Positions 8,322-17,692 of a DNA stretch of 57,080 nt are shown here, piece after piece. Position numbers and translations under genes: made by a program. The DNA lies in contig CACZBC010000007.1 of assembly GCA_902779315.1 (NCBI GenBank), positions 1 to 57,080 on the forward strand, in the 5' to 3' direction. The DNA is from an uncultured Bacteroidales bacterium. Its GTDB lineage: Bacteria > Bacteroidota > Bacteroidia > Bacteroidales > Bacteroidaceae. Each line of letters begins with the position of its first letter. Position 1 is the stretch's first letter. The notes under the pieces were generated by a model, which saw nothing but the letters and a program-made list of their open reading frames with translations, was not told where the DNA came from and did not search any database.

Positions 8322-8775
8322 AAGAGACAGTCTCTTCGCATAGAAACAGGGCCCGTTTCTCTGCAAGAGCTGGCGCTCAAGATTCCGCTGCGAGAACAGG
8401 CTACGCTGATTTCGTCGACTTCTGTCACGACTCGGCCAAACAAGTAAACTTGATGGCGCTCGCTGCTCCATCAGTTCGGCAAATTTGAAAGCTAGCTCTC
8501 ATTTTGCACTCGGCTTGCACTGTCCTTGAAGCAAGATTTAAGAGACAGAGTCTCTTAACAGTGAAAAGCGGCCATTTTCCTGTCAAGAGCTGAAGCTAAA
8601 AAATCCAATGCGCGCGTGAATCAAAGAGACGAAGTTCTCAGTAGTGAAAACGGCCATTTCGCTGCCAGGAACCGAGGCTCAGAAATCAACAGCGCGCGTG
8701 AATCAAAGAGACGAAGTTCTCAGCATCGAAACCGGCCATTTCGCTGCCAGGAACTGAGGCTCTGGGATTCAAAAA
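8322..8775 (+). repeat. degenerate tandem repeats of about 82 bp with conserved hairpins
   Basis: Four related units begin at 8322, 8540, 8624 and 8706. The last two are almost identical and 82 bp apart; the second is 84 bp before the third; the first is separated by about 135 bp of unrelated sequence. Each unit begins with a small hairpin (AAGAGAC-A-GTCTCTT, AAGAGAC-AGA-GTCTCTT, then weaker GAGA/TCTC), followed by a GAAA...TTTC stem around a GGCC-containing loop and a GAGC/GCTC-type stem. The spacings of 82 and 84 bp are not both multiples of three and the frames do not match between units, so this is not a repeat protein. Confidence 0.65.
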
Positions 8776-8817
8776 CAGAGAGGTGCGCCCTTAGGCTGCA
8801 GACAAGGGCAAACAATG

Positions 8818-8883
8818 CACTGTTGAAGTGCAATCTTAACACGTTAAAGTGGCCAATTTAACACGTTAAGTTCCGCAACGAAG
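8818..8883 (+). repeat. 22-bp tandem intergenic repeats, array 1
   Basis: Three 22-bp units start at 8818, 8840 and 8862 (CACTGTTGAAGTGC, CACGTTAAAGTGGC, CACGTTAAGTTCCGC). The array ends 4 bp before the 3' end of folC. It belongs to the family seen at 15179, 20619, 39980, 46615 and 52719. Confidence 0.65.
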
Positions 8884-8887
8884 CACG

Positions 8888-10165
8888 CTATGTTGTCAAA
8901 TTCAAGTAACTCAGCAAATCGGCCACAATGAAGGTGCTGCCACCGATGTAAATGATGTCTTCGGCTGTGGCGTTCTGCTTGGCCGCCTGGTAGGCAGAGG
9001 GAACATCGGGGTAGGTGGTGAATTGGAATTGGGAAACCGATAGCGCCTTTTTTGCGAGTTCTTCTGCAGGCATAGCCCGTTGCACAGAGGCTTGGGTGAA
9101 GTAGTAGACCGCGTCCTTCGGCATCATGCTCAGCACGGTTCCCACATCCTTGTCGCTGACCATTCCGAAGACGAGATGCAGACGTTTGTGGGGTAGGGAA
9201 GCAAGGTGGCGGAAGATGTACTGGAGTCCGCCTACGTTGTGGGCTGTGTCGCAGATTGTGAGGGGTTTCTTGGAAAGCGTTTGCCAACGTCCCATCAGTC
9301 CGGTCATCTTGACGACGTCCCTGAATCCGCGCTTGACGGCGATGTCGCTTATCTCTATGCCCCTTTCGCGAAGCAGACCGACGGAGGTGAGGATGGTCCG
9401 TTGGTTCTTCTCCTGGCAAAGGCCGGTCAACGCGGGCTTAAAGTCACTCCCCCCAAGGGGGAGCTGGAGGGGGCTTTCTTCTGCAAATACGATATGAGCT
9501 CCCACTTCTTTTGCTTTGTTCTCAAAGACGGCTTTGACCTCGGGATTGACGTTCTCGCCGATGCAGACGGGAATGCCCGGCTTGATGATGCCGGCCTTCT
9601 CCGAGGCTATCTTCGGCAGTGTGTCGCCCAGGAACTGGATGTGGTCGAAGCTGATGTTGGTGATGACACTCAGTTCCGGTGTGATGATGTTTGTGCAGTC
9701 GAGTCTGCCTCCCAGTCCGACTTCGATGACGGCAAAGTCCACCTTCTGCTCGGCAAAATACTGGAATGCAAGCGCTGTGGCAAGTTCGAAGAAGGAGAAA
9801 CCAACCTCCGAATTTTGAATTTTGAATTTATTATTTTTGAATTCTTTGACAAAGTCAACTACTCGCTTCTTGCTTATCATCTTGCCGTTCACACGAATCC
9901 GTTCGCGGAAGTCCACCAGATGGGGGCTTGTATAAAGTCCCACACGATAGCCCTGTGCCTGCAGAATGGCTGCAAGGGTGTGACTGACGGAGCCTTTGCC
10001 GTTCGTGCCGCCGACGTGAATGGTGCGATACTGGCGATGCGGATGGCCGTAATGCTCGTCAAGGGAAAGCGTGCCTGCAAGCCCCTCCTTATACGCAGCT
10101 GCCCCCACATTCTGAAACATAGGGGCAGAGTCGAACAAGTATTGAATTGCTAATTCATAATTCAT
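8888..10165 (-). CDS. folC: bifunctional dihydrofolate/folylpolyglutamate synthase
   Basis: 425 residues, normal for FolC. The enzyme joins glutamate to dihydropteroate and extends polyglutamate tails on folates. The P-loop GGTNGKGS is at residues 52-59, followed by SHTLAAILQAQGYRVGLYTSPHL and the FRERIRVNG segment of the Mur-ligase fold. The central ATP/Mg region has FAVIEVGLGGRLDCTN and ITNISFDHIQFLGDT. The C-terminal glutamate-ligase domain has CDTAHNVGG. It lies 67 bp after dnaJ and probably shares its transcript. The start codon is embedded in AATTATG-type heptamers that offer ATGs in several frames; the first in-frame ATG joined to the FolC sequence is used. Confidence 0.93.
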   Translation of the reverse strand: MNYELAIQYLFDSAPMFQNVGAAAYKEGLAGTLSLDEHYGHPHRQYRTIHVGGTNGKGSVSHTLAAILQAQGYRVGLYTSPHLVDFRERIRVNGKMISKKRVVDFVKEFKNNKFKIQNSEVGFSFFELATALAFQYFAEQKVDFAVIEVGLGGRLDCTNIITPELSVITNISFDHIQFLGDTLPKIASEKAGIIKPGIPVCIGENVNPEVKAVFENKAKEVGAHIVFAEESPLQLPLGGSDFKPALTGLCQEKNQRTILTSVGLLRERGIEISDIAVKRGFRDVVKMTGLMGRWQTLSKKPLTICDTAHNVGGLQYIFRHLASLPHKRLHLVFGMVSDKDVGTVLSMMPKDAVYYFTQASVQRAMPAEELAKKALSVSQFQFTTYPDVPSAYQAAKQNATAEDIIYIGGSTFIVADLLSYLNLTT

Positions 10166-10184
10166 AATTCACAATTCATAATTC
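10152..10184. repeat. 7-bp tandem repeat over the folC start
   Basis: AATTCAT, AATTCAT, AATTCAC, AATTCAT and a partial unit in direct succession. On the minus strand this gives an ATG about every 7 bases, overlapping the folC start codon. Confidence 0.8.
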
Positions 10185-10232
10185 TTTGATGTTTTTCCAC
10201 AAAAAAGCGCGGAACAATCTTCAATCTCCAAC

Positions 10233-11399
10233 TTACTCAAACATCTTCTTGAATCTGTTGAAGAAGTTGCTCTTCGCCGTAGCTCCGGGCTTCATGTTCT
10301 CGCTTGTGCGGAGCTTCTCGAAGGTCTCTTTCTCTTCGCGCGAGAGGTTCTCGGGGATGTAGACGCCGATCTGCACGATCAGGTCGCCTGTGCCGTAGCC
10401 GTAACCTTGCACGACAGGCAGTCCTTTGCCCCTCAGACGCATGGTCTTGCCGGGTTGAGTGCCTGGCTCTATCTTTATCTTGACCTTTCCGTCGATGGTC
10501 GGAACTTCAGCAGAGCCGCCCAGAATGGCTGTCGGAACATCGAGCAGGAGCTGGTATTGCAGGTTCTGTCCGTCGCGAAGGAGTTCGGGGTGCGGCTCTT
10601 CCTGGATGTAGACCTGGATGTCACCGGGAACACCATTCCAACGGGCGGCATTGCCCTTGCCCCTCTCGGTCACAACCATACCTTCCTGAACGCCTGCAGG
10701 TATCTTTATCTCTTCAATCTCCTCGCCCTTCACGATGCCTGTTCCTCCACAGTGCTTACACTTGTTGCGGATGACACTGCCTGTGCCTCCGCAAGCGTCA
10801 CATTGTGTCTGAGTCTGCATGTGTCCGAACATGGTGTTTACGGAGCGATAAGTGACGCCAGAGCCCTTACACTTCGAGCAGGTCTCTGTCTTTCCGTCTT
10901 CGCTGCCACTGCCGTTACAATGGGGGCAAGTGACGTATTTGTTTATCTTGAACTTCTTGGTGACGCCGGAAGCGACCTCTTTCAGGCTGACGCGAACTTT
11001 GAGACGAAGGTCAGAACCCTTCTCAACGTGCTTTCCGCCTCGAGCTCCTCCGCCGAAGCCTCCGAAGCCTCCGAAACCGCCACCAAAGTTACCACCTCCG
11101 AAGATGTCGCCAAACATGCTGAAGATGTCGTCCATAGACATGCTGGCGCCGCCTCCGAAACCACCTTGGCCATTCATTCCTGCAAAGCCGAACTGGTCGT
11201 AGCGCTGGCGCTTCTCGGGGTCGTGAAGGACATCATAAGCCTCAGCAGCCTCCTTGAACTTCTCCTCAGCCTCCTTGTTGCCCGGATTGCGGTCAGGGTG
11301 GTACTTGATGGCCATCTTCTTGTAGGCGGCCTTTATCTCGGCATCCGTGGCTGTCTTGCTGACACCAAGGACTTCGTAGTAATCTCTCTTCTCTGCCAT
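10233..11399 (-). CDS. dnaJ: molecular chaperone DnaJ
   Basis: 388 residues, full-length type I Hsp40. The J domain (1-70) has [13 protein letters not shown] with the HPD motif that stimulates DnaK ATPase. A Gly/Phe-rich region follows (GGFGGG repeats, about 77-125). The zinc-binding domain has four CxxCxGxG motifs: [24 protein letters not shown] and CKHCGGTG. The two C-terminal substrate-binding beta domains follow. The start lies 5 bp after grpE, so the two are co-transcribed. dnaK is not in this window. DnaJ delivers unfolded proteins to DnaK, and GrpE exchanges its nucleotide. Confidence 0.97.
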   Translation of the reverse strand: MAEKRDYYEVLGVSKTATDAEIKAAYKKMAIKYHPDRNPGNKEAEEKFKEAAEAYDVLHDPEKRQRYDQFGFAGMNGQGGFGGGASMSMDDIFSMFGDIFGGGNFGGGFGGFGGFGGGARGGKHVEKGSDLRLKVRVSLKEVASGVTKKFKINKYVTCPHCNGSGSEDGKTETCSKCKGSGVTYRSVNTMFGHMQTQTQCDACGGTGSVIRNKCKHCGGTGIVKGEEIEEIKIPAGVQEGMVVTERGKGNAARWNGVPGDIQVYIQEEPHPELLRDGQNLQYQLLLDVPTAILGGSAEVPTIDGKVKIKIEPGTQPGKTMRLRGKGLPVVQGYGYGTGDLIVQIGVYIPENLSREEKETFEKLRTSENMKPGATAKSNFFNRFKKMFE

Positions 11400-11404
11400 A
11401 ATGT

Positions 11405-11986
11405 TTAAACTCCTACAACAACTTGAGCGTGACGAATGACTTTCTCGTTGAGCTTATAGCCAGTCAAAGTGCAGTCCATCACCTTGCCTTTCAGCTCGGG
11501 CGTAGGAGCAGGCAACTGGGCAACTGCTTCGTGAAGGTCAACATCGAAATCGGCTTCTTTTGTGTCGATAATGCTGACTCCCTGCTTACCCAATATGTCT
11601 ATGAATTTCTTGTAGATAAGCTCCACTCCTTCAAGTACTGCGTTAACATCATCGGCATTCTTCATGTTCTTCAGGGCACGTTCGAAATCGTCGATGACAG
11701 GCAGTATGGTGATGATGGTTTTCTCGCCACCATTCAGGATGAGATCCGTCTTCTCCTTGATGGTACGCTTGCGATAGTTGTCGAACTCGGCAATCTTGCG
11801 CAGCAGTTGGTCCTTGAGGCTTGCTATCTCGGCATTTGCTGCTTCCAGCTGTTCCTCGACGGTAAGCTCCTTCTCCTCTTCCTGAGCGCTTTGTTCTGCA
11901 CTCTGTTCTTCATTGGAAGCAATATCCTCCGCTTCTGTGTTCTGCGGAGTTTCTTTCAATTCTTCGTCTTTCAAATCTTCTTTCAT
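11405..11986 (-). CDS. grpE: nucleotide exchange factor GrpE
   Basis: 193 residues. A very acidic, low-complexity N terminus (residues 1-50, many Glu) precedes the long dimer-forming coiled coil. It then shows family landmarks: [24 protein letters not shown], and the C-terminal beta-wing segment FDVDLHEAV ... [16 protein letters not shown]. GrpE releases ADP from DnaK. The ABC-F gene ends 58 bp upstream and no clear TAnnTTTG is visible in that gap, so grpE may be read through from the upstream genes or use an unrecognised heat-shock promoter. Confidence 0.95.
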   Translation of the reverse strand: MKEDLKDEELKETPQNTEAEDIASNEEQSAEQSAQEEEKELTVEEQLEAANAEIASLKDQLLRKIAEFDNYRKRTIKEKTDLILNGGEKTIITILPVIDDFERALKNMKNADDVNAVLEGVELIYKKFIDILGKQGVSIIDTKEADFDVDLHEAVAQLPAPTPELKGKVMDCTLTGYKLNEKVIRHAQVVVGV

Positions 11987-12044
11987 TTTGTCTTGTTATT
12001 ACGTCAACCTCATCCATACAAGAAGTGTGCCAATCGACGTTTTG

Positions 12045-13670
<1,626 letters not shown>

Positions 13671-14585
13671 CTAACGGATTCTGATGATTTCGCCCACTTC
13701 AACTGCGTGAGGCTCGTCCCATTTGTTGAGCTTGCAGAGCGACTCGAGCCGGATGGCGTAGAGTTGGCTGATGTCGTGTAGGCTTTGGTTGACCTCTACG
13801 ATATGTATGGGGTTCTTCTTGAACTCTTTGCTGGCACACTTGCGCTTCTTCTGGAGGTAGATGAGGTCGCCGGCTGTGGGTGCATAGTCGCGGGGCAAGT
13901 CGTTGTATTTGTAGAGCTTACGCAGGCTGATGCCAGTCTTCTGACTGATGGTCGCCATATCGTCTCCGACCTCTACGATGATGAAGTAGCACTTGTTGCC
14001 CTTGTAAACCACGTGCCGAAGGAAGAAGTCGTCCACCTCTTGTGTCTGTGGAGCTGTGGAAGGCCTGGCCTGGCGGTATTTGCCTGTGTCGAACTGATAG
14101 AGACTGTACATCTCTATGACGCGAATGAGGGCTTCGGCATAGGTTGGACTGGTGGCGTAACCTGCAGCCTTCAGTCCGCGAGCCCAACCCTTGTAGTCTG
14201 TCGGAGAGAGTCGGAAGAGACCCTGATAGCGCTTCTGTTGCAGGAACTTCGAGTGGTCGATGTAGCTCTCTCTGGCGCTCCTGTACTTGCGGAAGCGGTC
14301 ATCGGGTCTGTCGTCACTTTGGACGATGTACGGCCCGTTCCAGTACATTCCGACCTTGATGCCGAAGTGGTTGTTGGCCTGAGTCGCCAGCCTGCTTCGG
14401 CCCGCATTACTCTCCAGAAGGCCCTGTGCGAGGGTGATGGAGGCTGGGATGCGATACTCGCGCATCTGCTCGATGGCCCAGTCCTTGTACTTGTCGATGT
14501 AAGTCCAGTAAGCCTGGTTGGTGCGTTGTGCCTGAATAAGCAGGCAAACTGCCGATAACAGTAGTGTGAGGATGTGCTTTTTCAT
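13671..14585 (-). CDS. exported glucosaminidase (GH73-like) with two LysM domains
   Basis: 304 residues from the chosen start. A signal peptide (MKKHILTLLLSAVCLLIQAQ) is followed by a mannosyl-glycoprotein endo-beta-N-acetylglucosaminidase-like domain: PASITLAQGLLESNAGRS, with the probable catalytic Glu in LLESN, then NNHFGIKV and YRSARESYIDHSKFL. Two LysM-type peptidoglycan-binding repeats follow (FIIVEVGDDMATISQKTGIS, and VEVNQSLHDISQLYAIRLES). It should cut peptidoglycan in the periplasm. A longer frame from 14618 is rejected because a promoter element lies between that ATG and 14585. The -7 box is only 10 nt from the ATG, so the leader is very short. It probably heads the ABC-F-grpE-dnaJ-folC run. 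Confidence 0.88.
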   Translation of the reverse strand: MKKHILTLLLSAVCLLIQAQRTNQAYWTYIDKYKDWAIEQMREYRIPASITLAQGLLESNAGRSRLATQANNHFGIKVGMYWNGPYIVQSDDRPDDRFRKYRSARESYIDHSKFLQQKRYQGLFRLSPTDYKGWARGLKAAGYATSPTYAEALIRVIEMYSLYQFDTGKYRQARPSTAPQTQEVDDFFLRHVVYKGNKCYFIIVEVGDDMATISQKTGISLRKLYKYNDLPRDYAPTAGDLIYLQKKRKCASKEFKKNPIHIVEVNQSLHDISQLYAIRLESLCKLNKWDEPHAVEVGEIIRIR

Positions 14586-14595
14586 AAGATGGGCG

Positions 14596-14603
14596 CAAAG
14601 GTA
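14596..14603 (-). promoter_or_regulatory. -7 promoter element (TACCTTTG)
   Basis: TACCTTTG on the minus strand, 10 nt before the glucosaminidase ATG. With a start site about 7 nt downstream, the mRNA would have a leader of only a few bases. Confidence 0.75.
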
Positions 14604-14611
14604 CGAAAAAA

Positions 14612-14639
14612 AGTTCATAGTTCATAGTTCACAGTTCAT
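14612..14639. repeat. 7-bp tandem repeat beside the glucosaminidase promoter
   Basis: Four units: AGTTCAT, AGTTCAT, AGTTCAC, AGTTCAT. They lie between the divergent promoters of the glucosaminidase gene and cdd. Confidence 0.8.
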
Positions 14640-14649
14640 AATTATTTCG

Positions 14650-14657
14650 TAAATTTG
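14650..14657 (+). promoter_or_regulatory. -7 promoter element (TAAATTTG) of cdd
   Basis: TAAATTTG on the plus strand, 22 nt before the cdd ATG. It is divergent from the promoter at 14596-14603. Confidence 0.7.
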
Positions 14658-14679
14658 CACTTGCAATACATTATTATAT

Positions 14680-15150
14680 ATGAAAGAGCATAAGATAGAG
14701 TCTGTTTTCCACCTCTGTGAGCCAAGTGAACTGAACAAGGAGGAACGCGAGCTGGTCGATGCAGCAAAGCGGGCCACGAAAGGCAGCTATGCCCCCTTCT
14801 CGAAGTTCAAGGTCGGAGCAGCTGTGCGTCTGGAGAGTGGAAGGATTGTGGTTGGAGCCAATCAGGAGAATGCGGCTTATCCGAGCGGACTTTGTGCCGA
14901 GCGGACTGCGCTCTTTGCAGCTGGAGCGCAATATCCTGACGAAGCGGTTGTGGCTTTGGCCATAGCGGCCAGGAAGGGCAGGCGTTTCACGGCAGAACCC
15001 ATTCCGCCTTGTGGAGCTTGCCGTCAGGTCATCAGTGGTGTGGAAGACCGTCACGGAAAGGCCATTCGCATCTTTCTCTATGGTTCGGACGGCATAGTCG
15101 TTTGTGACGGGATAACCCCGCTCTTACCCTTCAGGTTCTCCGAGTTCTGA
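14680..15150 (+). CDS. cdd: cytidine deaminase
   Basis: 156 residues. Converts cytidine or deoxycytidine to uridine or deoxyuridine in pyrimidine salvage, in the cytoplasm. The substrate loop YAPFSKFKVGAAV is followed by the zinc site GLCAERTALF (Cys ligand and catalytic Glu) and PPCGACRQV (two Cys ligands), spaced as in tetrameric zinc-type deaminases. It is slightly longer at the N terminus than the typical 130-residue enzyme (extra about 20 residues). It is transcribed alone. Downstream are a weak hairpin (15152-15167) and a 22-bp repeat array. Confidence 0.95.
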   Translation: MKEHKIESVFHLCEPSELNKEERELVDAAKRATKGSYAPFSKFKVGAAVRLESGRIVVGANQENAAYPSGLCAERTALFAAGAQYPDEAVVALAIAARKGRRFTAEPIPPCGACRQVISGVEDRHGKAIRIFLYGSDGIVVCDGITPLLPFRFSEF

Positions 15151-15178
15151 GGAGGAAGACTTTCCTCTTACAAACTTA

Positions 15179-15266
15179 ACGTGGGACAATTGCAATCGTA
15201 TAGTGTTACGTTTGCAATTTAATAGTGTTACGTTGGCGATTTACTAGTGTGAAGTTTGCGAATGAC
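15179..15266 (+). repeat. 22-bp tandem intergenic repeats, array 2
   Basis: Four 22-bp units start at 15179, 15201, 15223 and 15245. Units 2-4 begin TAGTGTTACGTTTGC, TAGTGTTACGTTGGC and TAGTGTGAAGTTTGC. The array lies between the convergent 3' ends of cdd and the PorE-like gene. Confidence 0.8.
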
Positions 15267-15301
15267 ACTGGGGAACTACGGAATCCAGTCGGGGATGGGC
15301 T

Positions 15302-17650
15302 TTACAACTGCTCTTGCTCATCCTCGCTCTTCTCGACTTTCTCTGGAATCTTCGGAGTTTCCTTTGCGGGTTCGTCCGATTTCTTGATGTCGTCAGACTT
15401 CTTTATGTCGGAAGATTTTTTCTGCGTATTAGCTGCAGCTTCCCTCTTTTCGGGCCTTTGTGGCCTCTCTGGCTTTGAGGGCTTACTCGGCTTCTCGGCA
15501 ACTTCCGTCTTTCCTTCGCCTTCAATCTTCTCGGACTTTTCTGTATTTGCCCCAACTGTTCCTCCTGTTTCGCCAGCCGTTCCACCACTCATCTCGTCAC
15601 CCGACTCTCCGACTATCTTTTCGTCTACAGCGGATTGAACGCTGTCGGTAAGTTCCTTCTTGACGCTTTTCGATGTCGAATCGAAGAGCTTGTAGGTGGT
15701 GCGCAAGACTTTGAACTCGGTTCTGCGGTTCAGCGAATGGCAGATTTCCTGCTTCTCTTCGTCCTCGAGAGCCGTGATGAACGCTTCCGTCAAAGTGTCG
15801 CCTTCGTTGAGGAATTCGTAGGTGGCGGCAATTCGCTTCGTCACAATCTTCGGACGCTTCTCGCCATAACCCTTCGGAGAAAGGCGGAGGCTGTCGATTC
15901 CGTGAGTTTGGAGGTAGTTCACCACGCTTTCTGCACGCCTTTGCGAGAGCTTCTCGTTGTACTCGTCCTTACCTCGGAAATCACAATGTGAGGCCAGTTC
16001 GATGGTGACGTTGGGATTCTCGTTCAAGAGGACTACGAGGCTGTCGAGCGCAACTTTGGAACTGTCCAGGAGGACTGCGGAATCGAACTCGTAGAAGATG
16101 TTGCGGATGAGCACAGGATTCTCTATGCTGGCCAAGGGGAACTGTAACGTGAATTCTTGGCTCACGCTACTTGTGTCTACGCTAAGTTCCTCTTTATGAT
16201 TGAGATAGCCTTTGCAAGTTCCCAGGAAGACATAGTTGACCTTCGGCTTCACTTCCTGCTCGAAACTGCCGTCACCTCGAACGCTAAGCTTCAGGTAGGT
16301 TCCATCGTCGCCAACCATATATACAAGTCCTTCAGGCAACTCGTAGCCGTCCTTCTCGTAAACCCAACCCTTGACGGTCTGAATGACCTCAGGATGCTCG
16401 AAACGCATGATGTGGTCCCAACCTCTTGCGTCACCTCTGTTCGTGCAGAAATAGCCACGATTGTGCAAGCCCTCGAAAGTCATTCCGAAGTCGTCTCCGC
16501 TGGAGTTCATGGGGTACTTCAGGTTCTCGAGCGTCCAATCTCCCAGGCTGTCTTGAACAGCTTTGATGATGTCCAAACCGCCCATACCTACGTGGCCGTT
16601 ACTTGAGAAATAGAAGTCTCCGTTGGGACGGAACGCAGGGAACATCTCGTCGCCAGGCGTATTGATGGGCCATCCAGCATTCTCCACACCACCCAGCCCG
16701 TGGTCGGTCAAAGCAATCTTCCAAATGTCGAAGCCGCCTTGTCCGCCTGGCATATCGCTTGTGAAGTAGAGCCAATTCCCATCCGGACTGACGGCAGGAT
16801 GAGCATAACTGGAGAGTGTGTCTTTCGAGATTTGCAGCAGTTGTGGCTTACTCCAAGCTGCATCACTACGGGAACTGGTGTAGATTTGGGCAAAGCGGGG
16901 ATAGTCTGCGTCATAAGTGCAAACAGTCAGGTACATCGTTTTGCCGTCAGGAGAGAAGCAACAAGCACCTTCCTCGTATTCGCTATTCAGGTCGCCCTCT
17001 ACAGTTTCAACAGGTTCCCACTTGCCTTTATCGTCCTTCTTCGTGAAGAAAATGTCTGCGCTCTTGGTGCCCGTAACGCCACTTATCTCGTTACCTTTAG
17101 CGTCATTTCTGGTGCTGGTAAAGTAGAGCATATCGCTATCATCACCCAAAAGAGCAGGACTGAAGTCGCTTCTTCTGCTGGTCAGTATCGGTTCTTTCTT
17201 GATGCTGTAAAGCGAGAAGGCGTTCTTCCACTTCGGTGCAAGTTCGCATCCCTTTAACCCATTGAGTGCCAATGTGTCATTCGGTACTTTCTCGAGGAAG
17301 GCTTCATATGCTTTGACGGCACTCTTGTAGTCGCCGTTCTTCTGATGAAGTTGGCCAAGATAGAGTAGAGCCATCGAGTCGGGATAACCATAACGGACTG
17401 AGTTCTGATAGGCTCCGATGGCCTTTGCCGTATAGTTGATGCGACGATAGCATTGTGCCATCTTCCAAGCTCGCTGTCCTCGCTTGTCCTTGTCCTTCGT
17501 CTGGGTGCGTGAATAAGCCTTCTTGTATTCGGCTGCAGCATCGAAATACTCGCCGATAGCATAGAACTGGTCGCCCTTCTTGACGTGAACTTCAGGCGTA
17601 CAAGCTGCTACAAGAAGCGAGAGAAGAATATATCGTAGAAGCGTCTTCAT
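15302..17650 (-). CDS. porE: PorE-like type IX secretion lipoprotein (TPR, beta-propeller, OmpA domain)
   Basis: 782 residues. Lipoprotein signal: LLVAAC, with Cys17 as the lipid site. Tetratricopeptide-like helices span about 25-145 (GEYFDAAAEYKKAYS, NGDYKSAVKAYEAFLEK). A PD40/WD40-like propeller spans about 155-390 (repeats such as ACCFSPDGKTMYLTV and PAVSPDGNWLYFTSD). A short carboxypeptidase-regulatory-like domain lies near 410-480. An OmpA C-terminal peptidoglycan-binding domain follows, with NVTIELASHCDFRG and LSQRRAESVVNYL. This order matches PorE of Porphyromonas gingivalis, which anchors the type IX secretion system to peptidoglycan. A Lys/Glu/Pro-rich tail of about 90 residues at the C terminus is extra and low-complexity. 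It lies 42 bp after topB with no visible promoter, so it is probably co-transcribed. Confidence 0.8.
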   Translation of the reverse strand: MKTLLRYILLSLLVAACTPEVHVKKGDQFYAIGEYFDAAAEYKKAYSRTQTKDKDKRGQRAWKMAQCYRRINYTAKAIGAYQNSVRYGYPDSMALLYLGQLHQKNGDYKSAVKAYEAFLEKVPNDTLALNGLKGCELAPKWKNAFSLYSIKKEPILTSRRSDFSPALLGDDSDMLYFTSTRNDAKGNEISGVTGTKSADIFFTKKDDKGKWEPVETVEGDLNSEYEEGACCFSPDGKTMYLTVCTYDADYPRFAQIYTSSRSDAAWSKPQLLQISKDTLSSYAHPAVSPDGNWLYFTSDMPGGQGGFDIWKIALTDHGLGGVENAGWPINTPGDEMFPAFRPNGDFYFSSNGHVGMGGLDIIKAVQDSLGDWTLENLKYPMNSSGDDFGMTFEGLHNRGYFCTNRGDARGWDHIMRFEHPEVIQTVKGWVYEKDGYELPEGLVYMVGDDGTYLKLSVRGDGSFEQEVKPKVNYVFLGTCKGYLNHKEELSVDTSSVSQEFTLQFPLASIENPVLIRNIFYEFDSAVLLDSSKVALDSLVVLLNENPNVTIELASHCDFRGKDEYNEKLSQRRAESVVNYLQTHGIDSLRLSPKGYGEKRPKIVTKRIAATYEFLNEGDTLTEAFITALEDEEKQEICHSLNRRTEFKVLRTTYKLFDSTSKSVKKELTDSVQSAVDEKIVGESGDEMSGGTAGETGGTVGANTEKSEKIEGEGKTEVAEKPSKPSKPERPQRPEKREAAANTQKKSSDIKKSDDIKKSDEPAKETPKIPEKVEKSEDEQEQL

Positions 17651-17692
17651 AACTTAATATATCATTATATATATAACGTATAAAGGCGCGTT

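Noticed and set aside
8166-8471. A 101-residue minus-strand frame through the palindrome
   Set aside because: It runs through the 29-bp inverted repeat arm and low-complexity DNA, with no promoter and no protein-like pattern.
8322-8775. A CRISPR array
   Set aside because: Similarity covers the full unit, with no unique spacers, and no cas genes are in the window.
8616-8861. An 81-residue plus-strand frame over the tandem repeats
   Set aside because: The 82-bp unit is read in different frames in successive copies, so the frame is accidental.
14586-14618. Upstream start for the glucosaminidase gene at 14618
   Set aside because: The added codons contain the TACCTTTG promoter element and would destroy the clear signal peptide.
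15152-15167. GAGGAA-GACT-TTCCTC hairpin after cdd as a terminator
   Set aside because: The stem is only 6 bp and no T-run follows; too weak to call.
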